From assembly GCA_037179335.1 (NCBI GenBank), contig JAKZHN010000010.1, positions 1,309,870 to 1,373,869 of the forward strand: a stretch of DNA of 64,000 bases. The letters are read 5' to 3'. Of this stretch, positions 34,665 to 44,727 are shown piece by piece. The number at the start of each line of letters is the position of its first letter. The stretch's first letter is position 1. A program made the position numbers and the translations under genes. The notes under the pieces are model-generated. The model saw nothing but the letters and a program-made list of their open reading frames with translations, had not been told where the DNA came from and made no database searches. Origin of the DNA: Cyclaneusma minus. Its lineage: Eukaryota; Ascomycota; Leotiomycetes; Marthamycetales; Marthamycetaceae.

Positions 34665-37231
34665 ATGAGGCTGATTTTCCCGGTAGCCCGTCTCCTTCGC
34701 TTCGACCGGCCCTGTTATGTCCCTCATTTCGCCAACACAATTCCCACCAGAGTTTCCTCTCGACGCTCCTTCGCAATGGCCTCCTTCAAAGTCCACAATT
34801 CGCTCAAGCCTGGTGCGCCCGTGCCGTTCGAGCCCATCGAGCAGGGCAAGATCTCGTGGTATGCCTGCGGTCCGACGACCTACGACCATGCCCACCTGGG
34901 CCATGCGCGCAACTATGTGTCGACGGATATCATCCGGCGCATTCTGAAGCACTACTTCAGCTACGATGTGAAGTTCGTTATGAACATCACCGATGTCGAC
35001 GACAAGATTATCCTCAAAGCCCGCCGGCAAAAGCTCCTCGACCTGGAAAAATCGAAGCAGTATACAGACGCCGAGATCTCGGACTTGGCCGAGCGCGCCT
35101 TCCAGAGCTATGCCAAAAGCAATCTCCCCAAACTTCTGGAGAATGGGAGTGAGCCACTTACGCCCGCAGACTTTGCCGCACGGAGAGATAAGGTGTACGG
35201 AAAGGTGCTGGCTGGAGGAACTCTGAGCGGGGAGGGGAAGCCCGGAGACGAGGAGGCAAAGATGAAAATGCATATCAGTGCCCTCTCATCTGCGGCCACG
35301 GCCATGCAAGAACACAAGGTCTTCGGCGGGGCCGATGAAGTTCTCCTGCCTTACCTTGACTCCCTATACAAGGAGACAATCGACGCCCGGGACCATACTA
35401 TATTCACCAGCGTCACACAGTACTGGGAGCAACAGTTCATGGAAGACATGGAGATGTTGAATGTTCTAAAGCCAGATGTGATCACGAGAGTTACAGAATA
35501 TGTCCCGCAGATCGTTGATTTCGTGGATAAAATCGTGAAGAAGGGCTTTGCATACGAGGCCAATGGATCGGTTTATTTCGACATAACGGCCTTTGAGAAG
35601 GCCGGAAACTCCTATGCCCATCTTCGCCCAGAGTCTCGGAACGACCAAGCCTTGCTGGCAGAAGGCGAGGGTTCGTTATCAAAGAACCTGGGTGGCAAGA
35701 AAGGAGCTGCTGATTTCGCGCTGTGGAAGTCATCGAAACTGGGTGAGCCGAGCTGGCCCAGTCCTTGGGGCGAAGGACGGCCTGGTTGGCATATCGAGTG
35801 TTCTGTGATGGCATCAGATATCCTAGGCTCTCAGATGGACATCCATTCTGGTGGTATCGATCTCGCGTTCCCCCATCACGACAACGAATTGGCGCAGAGT
35901 GAGGCCTACTTCTGCGAAAAGCATGGCCCGCATACTTGGGTGAATTACTTCCTCCATATGGGTCACTTATCAATTGCCGGTTCGAAAATGTCCAAGTCGC
36001 TCAAGAACTTCCAGACCATTAGGGATGCATTGAGCACGGGCTACACCGCACGCGGGATGAGAATTGTTTTCTTAATGGGCAGATGGAATGACGGCGTTGA
36101 GATATCCCCGGACATGAGAGCTCAGGCGGATGGCTGGGAGTCGACAGTCAATGTAAGGAATACCCCATTTTGCGTTTCTTGCTACTTCTAACAACTTGGA
36201 AGAACTTCTTCACCAATGTCAAGTCTCTTGTCTCCGAAGCAAACGCCTCAACTCAAGTCGTAGATCAACTGAAATCTCTCTCTGTGGACGACTCAGCATC
36301 CGACCTTGCATCCACTCTTCAGAAGGCTCAGGCCGCTCTCGAAGCCGCACTTACAGATTCTTTTGATACACCAAAAGCTATGCGCGTGATCTATGAGCTC
36401 ATCAGAGACACCAACATCTACCTCAATGCCCACTCATCTTCACCCAACCTCCACCAAGTCGAGAAGGTCGCACGCTGGGTCACCAAGATCGTCGGCATTT
36501 TCGGACTGGATGCTAACGCAAAGCCTCCATACGATGGTCTAGGCTGGGCAGCCAGTGTGGCCAACGGGATCACAAACCCCAAAGAAGCGGCGAAACCCTA
36601 CGCCTCTGCCTACGAGAAGATTGTTACCGACATCAAGAAACTGGATATCTCCTCGGAAAATCTTACTGCTCTCTTGTCCGCTGATCCTGCCACCGAATTT
36701 GAATCAGTGACATCCACTGGCGCCGCCGATATCGAGTCATTGGCTCTGCCCTACCTCAGGCCTATCTCCAGACTGCGCGACGAGCTGCGCAAGCTAGTAC
36801 CGTCACAAACACCCGAGACGAAGAAGCAGATCCTTGTGCTCTCCGACCGCATCCGCGACATCGACCTCACGAACCTCGGCGTCTACCTCGACGACCGGCC
36901 TAACGATCTGCCCTCGCTCATCAAATTTGTGCCCGCCTCCGAGCTGATCGCTGCGCGCGAAGAAAAGCTAGCCAAGGAGAAAGAGAAGGCAGCGGCGAAA
37001 GAAGCAGCTCGGTTGCAGCGGGAGAAGCTGGAGGAAGAGAAGCGTGCAAAAGCGAAGGTGTCGCCGTTTGACATGTTTAGGTCGGATGAGAAATATGGGG
37101 AGTGGGACGCAGAAGGTTTGCCGAGCAAGATGAAGGATGGTAGCGAGGTGCCCAAGGCGCAGGGGAAGAAGCTGAGAAAGGAGTGGGAGAGGCAGAAGAA
37201 GTTGTGGGAGGAGTTTGGGGGAGGGAAATAA
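34665..37231 (+). CDS. Cysteinyl-tRNA synthetase
   Basis: Class I synthetase charging tRNA-Cys. Two exons, 34665-36152 and 36203-37231 (838 aa), with a 50-bp phase-0 intron that joins GWESTVN to NFFTNVKSL. The HIGH-type motif is HLGH at 77-80, after the zinc-type WYACGPTTYDHA; KMSKS is at 441-445. A second in-frame ATG at 34776 (GCAATGGC) would give 801 aa. Residues 1-37 before it are Arg-rich without acids (RLLRFDRP..., RVSSRRSFA), a typical presequence, so one gene probably serves mitochondria and cytosol by two starts. The C-terminus is a Lys/Glu helix common in eukaryotic CysRS. Confidence 0.95.
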
Positions 37232-37683
37232 TAGGGGCAGGGGCGTTCTTTGCTACTTGTGCATGGGAGACGCCGCTGCACCTATTCTGTGCCCTCGAGA
37301 AACATAGGAATTCCAAAACGACATTGAAGCCAATGCTTCTCACAAGCTGGCAAGAGCAATTTGGTCATCTTGATGAGACACTTCAGGTGCTAATTGGACA
37401 GAGCGTGAAGACAGGGATATATGGCCAAGATTATAGCCTCACTTTGAGAAACGCTGTTTTGAAAATGCTTACAACAGACTAGAAGTCGGTGATAACCTTG
37501 ACTCCTCGCCCCCCTTTCCGGTCACCAGGTTGATGCGCGTGATTTTGAAGGTATACCAACTCCGGAATCCAGGACCTATCGAAAGCAGCCTAAACGATCC
37601 CAATACGCCCATAACGCCGATATTTGCCAAGTGCAGGAATCATCTCCGTCATTCCACGTTTAAGGCTGTAACGTCCGTAGTTT
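37232..37683. other. Convergent intergenic region
   Basis: About 450 bp between CysRS and the WW-domain gene, which converge. No gene supported. Confidence 0.45.
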
Positions 37684-38619
37684 TCAGTCCCGCAGCCACG
37701 CTCTCCTCTTCTCCTCCTTCTTCGCTTTCCGCTTCTCCTTGAACTGCTTCAGCTCCTGCTTACTCAGCTTCTTGCCGCTCCGCTCAGCCTTCAGACTGCG
37801 CCCATCGTGGCTGTTCGCCGCCGCATCGACGTCGAAAAAAGCATTCATCTGCCTCTTGCTCTTGTTCTCGTCGTTGTAGTTCTCTGGCGTCACTTCGGCG
37901 GCTTGCCAGCGGCCTGTGAAGCGGTTGAAGGCGCCAGTCGCTGCGTACGCCGCTGCTGCTTCGCTGGGATCCAGACTGGTTTGTGAAGGTGCAGTTGCGG
38001 ACGGATCTTGTGCGTACCACGCGTTCGGATCGTAGTCGCCGTGTATGGAGGGGTCATAGCCGCCTGCGGGCCGGGAAGTCTGCAGCGAAGTTTCTCGATG
38101 CTCGCTACCTTGCGCAGCATCAACGCCTGGGGGCAAGGTTTTGGCGATGCTTCCAGTTGGCACGCGTGGGTTGTCCCATTGTGTGGCGCCAGTGAAGCGA
38201 TTGTAGAAGTAGTAAGCTTGGGCGTGCTTTTCCCATACTGGCTGCCAACCGTCGTCTTGGACCGGGGGAGCTTCCTCTGGTAACGGTGGGACTTCTTCTT
38301 CGGGCAGGGGAGGCGCATCCGCAGTGCCGTCAGCGCGCGAGGGTTCAGAGATCCCGTTGTGAGATTCAAGCCATTGTTTGTCGGCCTTTGTAGTCTTCGT
38401 GCTGGGTTCTTCTTCTGCCGATGGTGCGGAGTCCTCTGCTGGTTTGGCTTCGTTTGCTGGGGCAAGTGCAGGCTGTGGAATTGACGATTCCAGCGGGGGC
38501 GCGGCGTTGTGTTTCTCAACCCATCTTGCATCGTTTTCTGAAGTTGCTAGCTCTTTTTCATTGGAGTCCTCTGGGTGGCCTGGTGGAGAAGCAGCGACTT
38601 CATTTTTCCCAGAAGCCAT
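37684..38619 (-). CDS. WW-domain protein, predicted nuclear
   Basis: 311 aa in one exon. One WW domain at about 122-152: GWQPVWEKHAQAYYFYNRF followed by TGATQWDNPR, with both signature Trp and the Pro. Such domains bind Pro-rich ligands; several WW proteins of this build act with splicing factors or RNA polymerase II, which is only a suggestion here. Before it are acidic, Pro-rich stretches and a repeated motif, RWVEKHN (32-38) and QWLESHN (82-88). Behind it come TGAFNRFTGRWQ and a Lys/Arg/Glu-rich tail (KQELKQFKEKRKAKKEEKRR) likely to form a basic helix and nuclear signal. Confidence 0.8.
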   Translation of the reverse strand: MASGKNEVAASPPGHPEDSNEKELATSENDARWVEKHNAAPPLESSIPQPALAPANEAKPAEDSAPSAEEEPSTKTTKADKQWLESHNGISEPSRADGTADAPPLPEEEVPPLPEEAPPVQDDGWQPVWEKHAQAYYFYNRFTGATQWDNPRVPTGSIAKTLPPGVDAAQGSEHRETSLQTSRPAGGYDPSIHGDYDPNAWYAQDPSATAPSQTSLDPSEAAAAYAATGAFNRFTGRWQAAEVTPENYNDENKSKRQMNAFFDVDAAANSHDGRSLKAERSGKKLSKQELKQFKEKRKAKKEEKRRAWLRD

Positions 38620-39825
38620 CTTGGGTAATCCGAGGACGGATGTGTTCTGCTACAAAGGAAAGGGTGAGTACGATGCGACGTGGTTGTTGGCAAGCTCGAG
38701 CTTGTGAATGCGCTGTCGAAATCGAAAATTGGACCTGGGCGGCACGTACTGATTACAGCTGAAGCCTGGCGGACAAGGCTCGATTGATGCCTGAGGCTAC
38801 AAAGCCAAGAAGCTTTTCACATCGTCGCATGCCCGCGAGGCGATACACATCGAATTCGAGCAGCACGAGAAGCGTACCCTGCGACGTCGATGCACCACTG
38901 CTGGTCTCGTTGCTCCCACTGGCTGCGAATTCCGGGGCCGAGCCGTGCAGAACATTCAGGTCAGCCATTTCGGGCGATTCCCATCTCTTTGGGCTCTGTT
39001 CAGACCGAGTGGGTTGCAAGTTGCAGCCTGCTGGTGTTGCGCCGGGGGCCGCCTCGACATGTGGTTGACACAAGCCGGTCTTCTGCTGCTATATGTGCGC
39101 CGTTATGGCCTGTCTCCATGTGCTGTGACAATTCTTCGCCGCCAAGCATTGTAGCAAAATTCCGTATGTTCAAATCGCCGCCGGTCGGACACATGTAATA
39201 TTTAATTCTCCCAGTCGCGGCTGCTCACGGAATTTAGGCTCGAGCTCGCGGGCCAGGCTACTGCAGATCCTCACCACCATTTGATTGGCTGATTCGGCTG
39301 GGAAGTGGATGCTGTGGAGCCCGAAACATTGGCATCTTGAAGCGATCGACAGACTCCCGCTCAGGCCACATGAAGCCCGCTTGAGAATGGCCTCAATTCC
39401 ATCCATCCTCCTATAATCCCGAATTATTGCAAGCGTCCCTCTCGTATCCGAAACGCCCGTGGTCCGGTAGCCCTCAGCACAGCCCAGCCACGCGGTCTGG
39501 GCACTGCGTCCTGCACGAACCTGCAGCGCCCTATTAATATGATGTTTGATATATCGCTGAGACTCTCTTCATCTTCATCCTCCCTCGCCTTGTCCACCGT
39601 GTCCCTATGCACGACCAGCTTTGTCCCCGTGGAGGATGTGCTTCCGCCGACTTCGACTGTAACCTACCCGGCTGCTGACCCGGCTGAACTGGCCTGCTCC
39701 ATTGCCGGCCTTTCGATAAAGAACTCGCGGCTTTTCTGTCCGATCGTGCCTCTTGGCTTCCCACCCTTCCTCCTCGACGCAGTCTCGAAAATACCCTAGC
39801 CACTGCCATATTTGCATCTTTCCCC
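38620..39825. other. Intergenic region, about 1.2 kb
   Basis: Lies between the divergent WW-domain and GH16 genes. Many overlapping short frames on both strands, none with a recognisable domain. A plus-strand frame at 39539-39799 with Ser-rich start precedes the GH16 gene and may be its leader. No gene supported. Confidence 0.4.
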
Positions 39826-41016
39826 ATGGCTTCTCGAAGCCTCTCGGCCCTTGTGCTACTGTCTTTACTAGCATTGACGAGGGCACAGAAGGACAATGGC
39901 ACTGACTGCCAATGTTTTACGACCAATTCTTCGTCTGGGGGTTACTTCACCTACCACCGCTTTCATGATTACAGAAATGTTGGATTCCAGAGCGTGAATG
40001 CTCCCGTAGTCTTGACTTCAGCAGGGGGGACTTCACAGGCTCCTCCAACAAGCTCGTTCTTCACCGCAAGCTCATGGACTGCCGACTGGACCATACAAGC
40101 GTGGAACAACAGTGATACCAGTTCAACAGAAGACGCTTCCATTCTGATGGTCAATTCAGCCAACAACGTATATATAGGTAGGTACTCTTTTATTGGAACT
40201 TCGAATACATGAAGCCTCAGCACTAACACACTACCAGATCAAAGCAATGATGACTCTCCAGACTACTCAACATATCTTACTCTTCGCACCACTCGGCAGC
40301 CCGGCTTTCAATCCGCCGCCGAGTTCGATAGCACAGAGCAAAACTTTCACTATCTCTCAGCCCGCTTCATGGCCCGCGTGGTTGGCTCTCCCGGTGCCTG
40401 TGCAGGCATGTTCACTTATGATCCCTCACCCAACGCCGAGAAGGTGCAGGAGTCCGACATCGAGATTCTGACCCAAGGGCCGCGCAACGCTATCCAGTTC
40501 ACAAATCAGCCATCTGTCGATTCTTCTGGGAACTTAGTCCCGCAAGCGACCGTGAATGCCACGAATCCCCTGGATTGGTCCAGCTGGAACGCCTATCGTG
40601 TGGACTGGATGCCGGAGGGGGTGAGCTGGTATGTGAACGGCGAAAGCTTAGCGAATATCTCCTACCAGACACCCAAGAGCCCGAGTCAGCTGATCATCAA
40701 CATGTGGAGCGACGGCGGACCTTGGACGGGCAACATGAGCATCTACGATGAAGCCTATCTGCAGATCCAGTGGATTGAGTTGGCCTATAATACCAGTGGC
40801 AGTTACACGCAAGGCAACAAAAGGAATTTGCATAGTATCGGCGACATTGAGAGAAGGAAAAGCAAGGGCTGCACAAATATTTGCAGCGTTGATGAGACGA
40901 ATACCACAGGGACACCAGTGGAGGTGCAGGACAGCGCGGGCATCTTGTGGAAACCGCTGCCTGGCAGCATGTTGTTTACTGTTAGTCTTATGGCTTTGTT
41001 GCTTGGGTTCCTCTGA
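39826..41016 (+). CDS. GH16-family glucanase/transglycosylase, likely GPI-anchored
   Basis: Predicted cell-surface beta-glucan or wall-polymer enzyme. Two exons, 39826-40177 and 40238-41016 (376 aa), 60-bp intron. A signal peptide covers 1-20 (LVLLSLLALTRA). The GH16 catalytic motif is E189-S-D191-I-E193 (nucleophile and acid/base Glu both present), followed by WNAYRVDWMPEGVSWYVNG and IINMWSDGGPWTGNM, typical of the fold. Several N-x-S/T sites are seen. The C-terminus ends in a hydrophobic stretch (MLFTVSLMALLLGFL) after a small-residue region, so a GPI anchor is likely. The Crh-like or endoglucanase subgroup cannot be decided by eye. Confidence 0.92.
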
Positions 41017-41472
41017 GTGGCAACTCATTGTATGGCTGAGCTCTATGGGTCTACGAGGTGGCTTGGGTCTTTCCTCCGGCGAATGGTCTTGGTATCAGGA
41101 TGTTATAATACACTGGCTGTGAGGATGCTTGGCGCATAAGGACGACTATGAATATGCCCCGCGAAGGGACTGGGCCGCACGGGAGGATGCATGCTTGCCT
41201 CGAATACGAATACTAGCATGGAAATTGTCCTTAGGATTGAACGAAAATGCTTGGCCGCCGTGGTGGCTGATCACGGGCCGCAGATGGATGTTACTCCTCC
41301 CACCCGTGTTTTTCAAGGAACATTTCCTCCAAAATACGAATGAAAAGCTTTCTCTCAACTTTTCCAGGCCACTGTGTCAAGGCTTCCATGCTAATAGATT
41401 CGCGAATTCCCAAACCTCATCAACACAAGCTTGTGCTCTCTTCTAGCTTGACACGGTTTCTATAGGGGCGAG
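41017..41472. other. Intergenic, GH16 3' flank
   Basis: About 450 bp of normal composition ending where the AT-rich element begins. No gene supported. Confidence 0.45.
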
Positions 41473-41623
41473 CTACCTTAGCGGAGTCCGGTGGTTTTAT
41501 ATTTCCGTATTAATGCCGCAAAGGTGCGGCACCAAAATTAGATATTGCACCTTAGCACCTAGGCACCTTAGCATTAAAATTAATAATAGCACCTTAGCAC
41601 CTAAGCATTATAGCATTTGGTAT

Positions 41624-41658
<35 letters not shown>

Positions 41659-42204
41659 TTAAATTTTAAATAAAATTTCAAATAAAAAAAAATCAAGTAA
41701 AAAAAATTAAAGTAAAAAGAATTAAAAAAAAAAGTAAAAAAAAAAATAGAGAAAATTGAAAAAAAAAATTTGAAAATGAAAATTTAAAAATTAAAAAAAT
41801 TAAAAAAAAAGGAAATTTAAAGTAAAAAAAATTAAAAAAAACCAATTAGCTATTAAATATATAATTTAATAAAATAATATTAATAATAAATTCTAAAATG
41901 TGATAATAGTTTAATGGTATAATAAAAATAAAAATAAAAATAAAAAAATATAAATGGTAGGTAGGTTCGAACCCCGGTAAAGCCGGTTGAATTTTTGCAA
42001 TTTTAATTAAAAAAGGCGGATGCTATAGTGCCGTAGCTAAGCGCGGATGCCATGGTGCCCTGCGAAATTTCGCACCGCGCTTAAAATAATGCTTTATTAG
42101 TTCCGTACTTACGATAAGTTTTTTGTCGTGCGGATTCCTATTTCGCGCCGCGTTTATGCCGCACTTTTACGGAAATTCAGGACCATATATGCAAGGTAAG
42201 GTAG
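41473..42204. mobile_element. AT-rich MITE-like element with imperfect 47-bp inverted ends
   Basis: The left end (41473-41519) and the reverse complement of the right end (42158-42204) are both 47 bp and share CTACCTTA at the outside and ATTTCCGTA followed by a TGC-GC block inside; the middle has drifted, partly by transitions. A TA dinucleotide sits at both outer edges, compatible with a Tc1/mariner-type target. The interior is nearly all A/T, with a (TATT)n run at 41620-41660 and (AAAAT)-like repeats. No coding frame. GC-rich scraps remain near both ends. Confidence 0.6.
41907..41974 (+). other. Pol III A-box/B-box-like pair, tRNA-derived relic
   Basis: TAGTTTAATGG (41907-41917) resembles the A box and D-arm of tRNAs, and GGTTCGAACCC (41964-41974) matches the B box and T-loop. 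They are 46 bp apart, a workable spacing, but the intervening DNA is (AAAAT)-like and gives no anticodon stem, so it is no working tRNA. Confidence 0.45.
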
Positions 42205-42595
42205 TTCCTATCTGGTGTATTCAAATGCACTTGTTATATCTAGGTAATTGGGCTTAACTTTATATAGAAGTCAGTCTTCGGTGTAGAAGAGAGGGCTCAA
42301 GCGGGCCCGTGGTCATCAACCTTGTGGGGGGGTTTTGGGAACATAGGTAGGTACCTACGCTTTTAGAGAATCAAATACCAATTCCTAACAATTAAGGATC
42401 TTTCCTAGGTAACTACTAGGGATAGCTGTGGTAATTAGAAACATAGCCCTGGCTATGGGAGTTCTGATCACGATAATGGATGGGTACCAGATGCAGGGGT
42501 ATCCGACGACTAACGGAGATTCAGGCTTGTCAAATTTAGCCGAAAACGTCAACTGGGATTTGGCCCACCCCTTTATATTTTGGCTGTCGGCTTGT
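42205..42595. other. Intergenic, rich in TAGGTA motifs
   Basis: About 390 bp between the MITE-like element and the aldo/keto reductase stop. Contains GGTAGGTACCTACG near 42346 and CCTAGGTAAC near 42405. No gene supported. Confidence 0.4.
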
Positions 42596-43992
42596 CTAAT
42601 CTTGCCGAGCTGGATCTAATGCTGGCTTGTTTCCCAGAAGCTCCTCGATCTGCTTCATGATTTCAGGGGTCAGCTTGTCGAGTATGTGCAAGCATTTGAC
42701 ATTCTCAACAATCTGCTCTGGCCTCGAAGCACCGGTGATAACTGAAGACACGTTCTCGTTCTTCAAACACCATGCCAAAGCCAGCTGTGACCTCGTCGCT
42801 CCAAGTTTCTCCGCGATTGGCTATGAATCATGAATCAGCATCAGATTGCGAGGCGGACCACGGCTCGTGTAGAATAGGCTTACCTTTAGAGTAGCGACCT
42901 TCTTGATATTTGCCCTCCATTCGTCGTTCCACCCATCATTTCTCATGAACTGAGCAAATTTGTCGTTGCTCTCTGAGAACCTGCTTCCCGGTGGTGGCTT
43001 CTCAGCAGCATCATCATACTTCCCGCTCAACAAGCCGAACTTCAACGGACTGAATGTCGTCAAACCGAGACCACACCTCTGGTACAGGCGTTGAAACTCG
43101 CCCTCCACTTTCGTCCTGTCAAGCATGTTGTACAGCGGCTGTTCCACTATGGGACCAATCAGACCCAGACTCTTGGCAATCCCGCTGGCTTCGGAGATCT
43201 CGTCGGCAGACCATTCGGACGTGCCCCAGTAGAAAGCAAGACCTTTGTCGATCACGTAGTTGAAAGCACGGACGGTTTCCTCCATGGGCGTGAGACGATC
43301 GGGACGATGAGCGTAGACAATATCGACGTATTCGAGGTCTAAGCGTGCGAGAGAGGCTTTGAGACCTTCGATGATGTGCTTGCGCGATAGTCCGTGGTTG
43401 TTGATCAGGACTTCGCCGTTTGCGCCCCCCCAGTTGAGCTGGAGCTTTTGTCAGTACTTTTTCGAAATCTAGCGTCTGTGAAAGGGACTCTAGCCCATTT
43501 CATGGGGTTGACATGAGTTTGTTTCTTACTTTGGTGGTGATGACAATATCATTCCGCTTCCATCCGTACTTCTTAATGGCTTTGCCCATCATGATTTCAG
43601 ACTGACCACCGGCATAGCTAAAATTCTGTCAGAACCCGTGCGGATTAGAGCCATGACCCATTTGGTTGAAGACCGCCTCACCTCTCAGCAGTATCAAAAA
43701 AGTTGATTCCGCAATCGTAGGCCTGCTTCATGCAGGCAAAGGTCTTCTCTACAATTCCCTTTAGTTAATCCACACTCTCCTGTACCAACATCGCATAACA
43801 AAGTCGGATCCTACCATTCTCCACATGGCCACCGAAGCTGGGATGTGTTAGCCTTCCAGCGTCTTTTCGCTCCAGCAAGTAGGAAGTAACTCACGTCAAC
43901 CAGCCTCCGAGTCCCAGAACAGAAACATGCAGACCCGAGTTACCCACTCTGCGGTACTGCATGCCTGTTTTTCGAGGTTCTTCCCAGGCCAT
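42596..43992 (-). CDS. Aldo/keto reductase, potassium-channel beta-subunit type (AKR6-like)
   Basis: NADPH-dependent oxidoreductase, probably cytosolic. Six exons: 43992-43895, 43837-43815, 43748-43682, 43617-43530, 43438-42884, 42820-42596 (351 aa), one only 23 bp. The catalytic tetrad is complete: Asp59 and Tyr64 in FFDTAESYAGGQSE, Lys92 in IVITTK, His136 in DIVYAHRPDR. Other family marks are MQYRRVGNSGLHVSVLGLGGW, WGTSEWSADEI and ITGASRPEQIVENVK. I chose the acceptor before 43748 (TTGTAG) because it rebuilds ENEKTFACMKQAYD; exon 5 could start six bases earlier. It is divergent from a Zn2Cys6 regulator, a common arrangement for a regulated reductase. The substrate is unknown. Confidence 0.9.
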
Positions 43993-44727
43993 CTTGTTCG
44001 CCAAAGTTTCAAGATGGAGCTCAACGATGTAGTATCCGAAAGTTTGATAGGGAAGAGGGGGGAAGGTGAGGTTTTACATTCGTAAGATCAGGGGCTCTGG
44101 ACTTCTTATATCCATCCCCTCGCTGTCGAGACCGGGGAAATTCTCGGAACGACTACCATGCTGCCGCTTACGACCAGCCGCGGCGGGGAGAGCTTAAGAT
44201 GACTCGGATGCATAGCTTACTTCGGCACTCACAAAGCACAGATGATGGAGTTTGAGACATACAAAGACGCCTGAATTATTGGCAGCACGAAAGCTTGAAG
44301 AAAGATCGTGTTACATGTGATGCATGTGGAGATGGCCCAGTTTTTGCCCCGCAAGGGCCAAGCAAGACCCTTTAAATCAATGACTTTCAATGTCGTGCCC
44401 TGCTTTCTTCAACCACCCCTTTACTCGGTACATGTACAACAGCATCTTCAAATCAACAAGAAAGGTCTTGCGATATTTCGTGTTATTATAGCTGACTCAT
44501 CAGCGCTCTTCTTACAATTCTCTGCCTCGTCTCCACTTTGCGATCGCGTCATTGCCTCTAACCCCACTCGATCATACCAAGACCCCTCGGGCAGCAGAGT
44601 GAAGGACAGCGAGTGCTCAAAATCTCGGAGCCAGTGCTTTCCTCGAGCTTCAAACGTCCTTCGAAGGGCCAACGACATGTTTCCGGGTCCCCGGAAATGC
44701 ATCATCGCTCAATAGATCAACATCACC
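43993..44727. promoter_or_regulatory. Divergent promoter region, aldo/keto reductase / Zn2Cys6 factor
   Basis: 735 bp. It contains CCGCGGCGGGG near 44170, with the CGG half-sites that Zn2Cys6 factors often bind. Short frames here are not supported as genes. Confidence 0.4.

Noticed and set aside
41901..41990. Functional tRNA gene
   Set aside because: Only D-arm and T-arm look-alikes; no acceptor stem, anticodon arm or anticodon.
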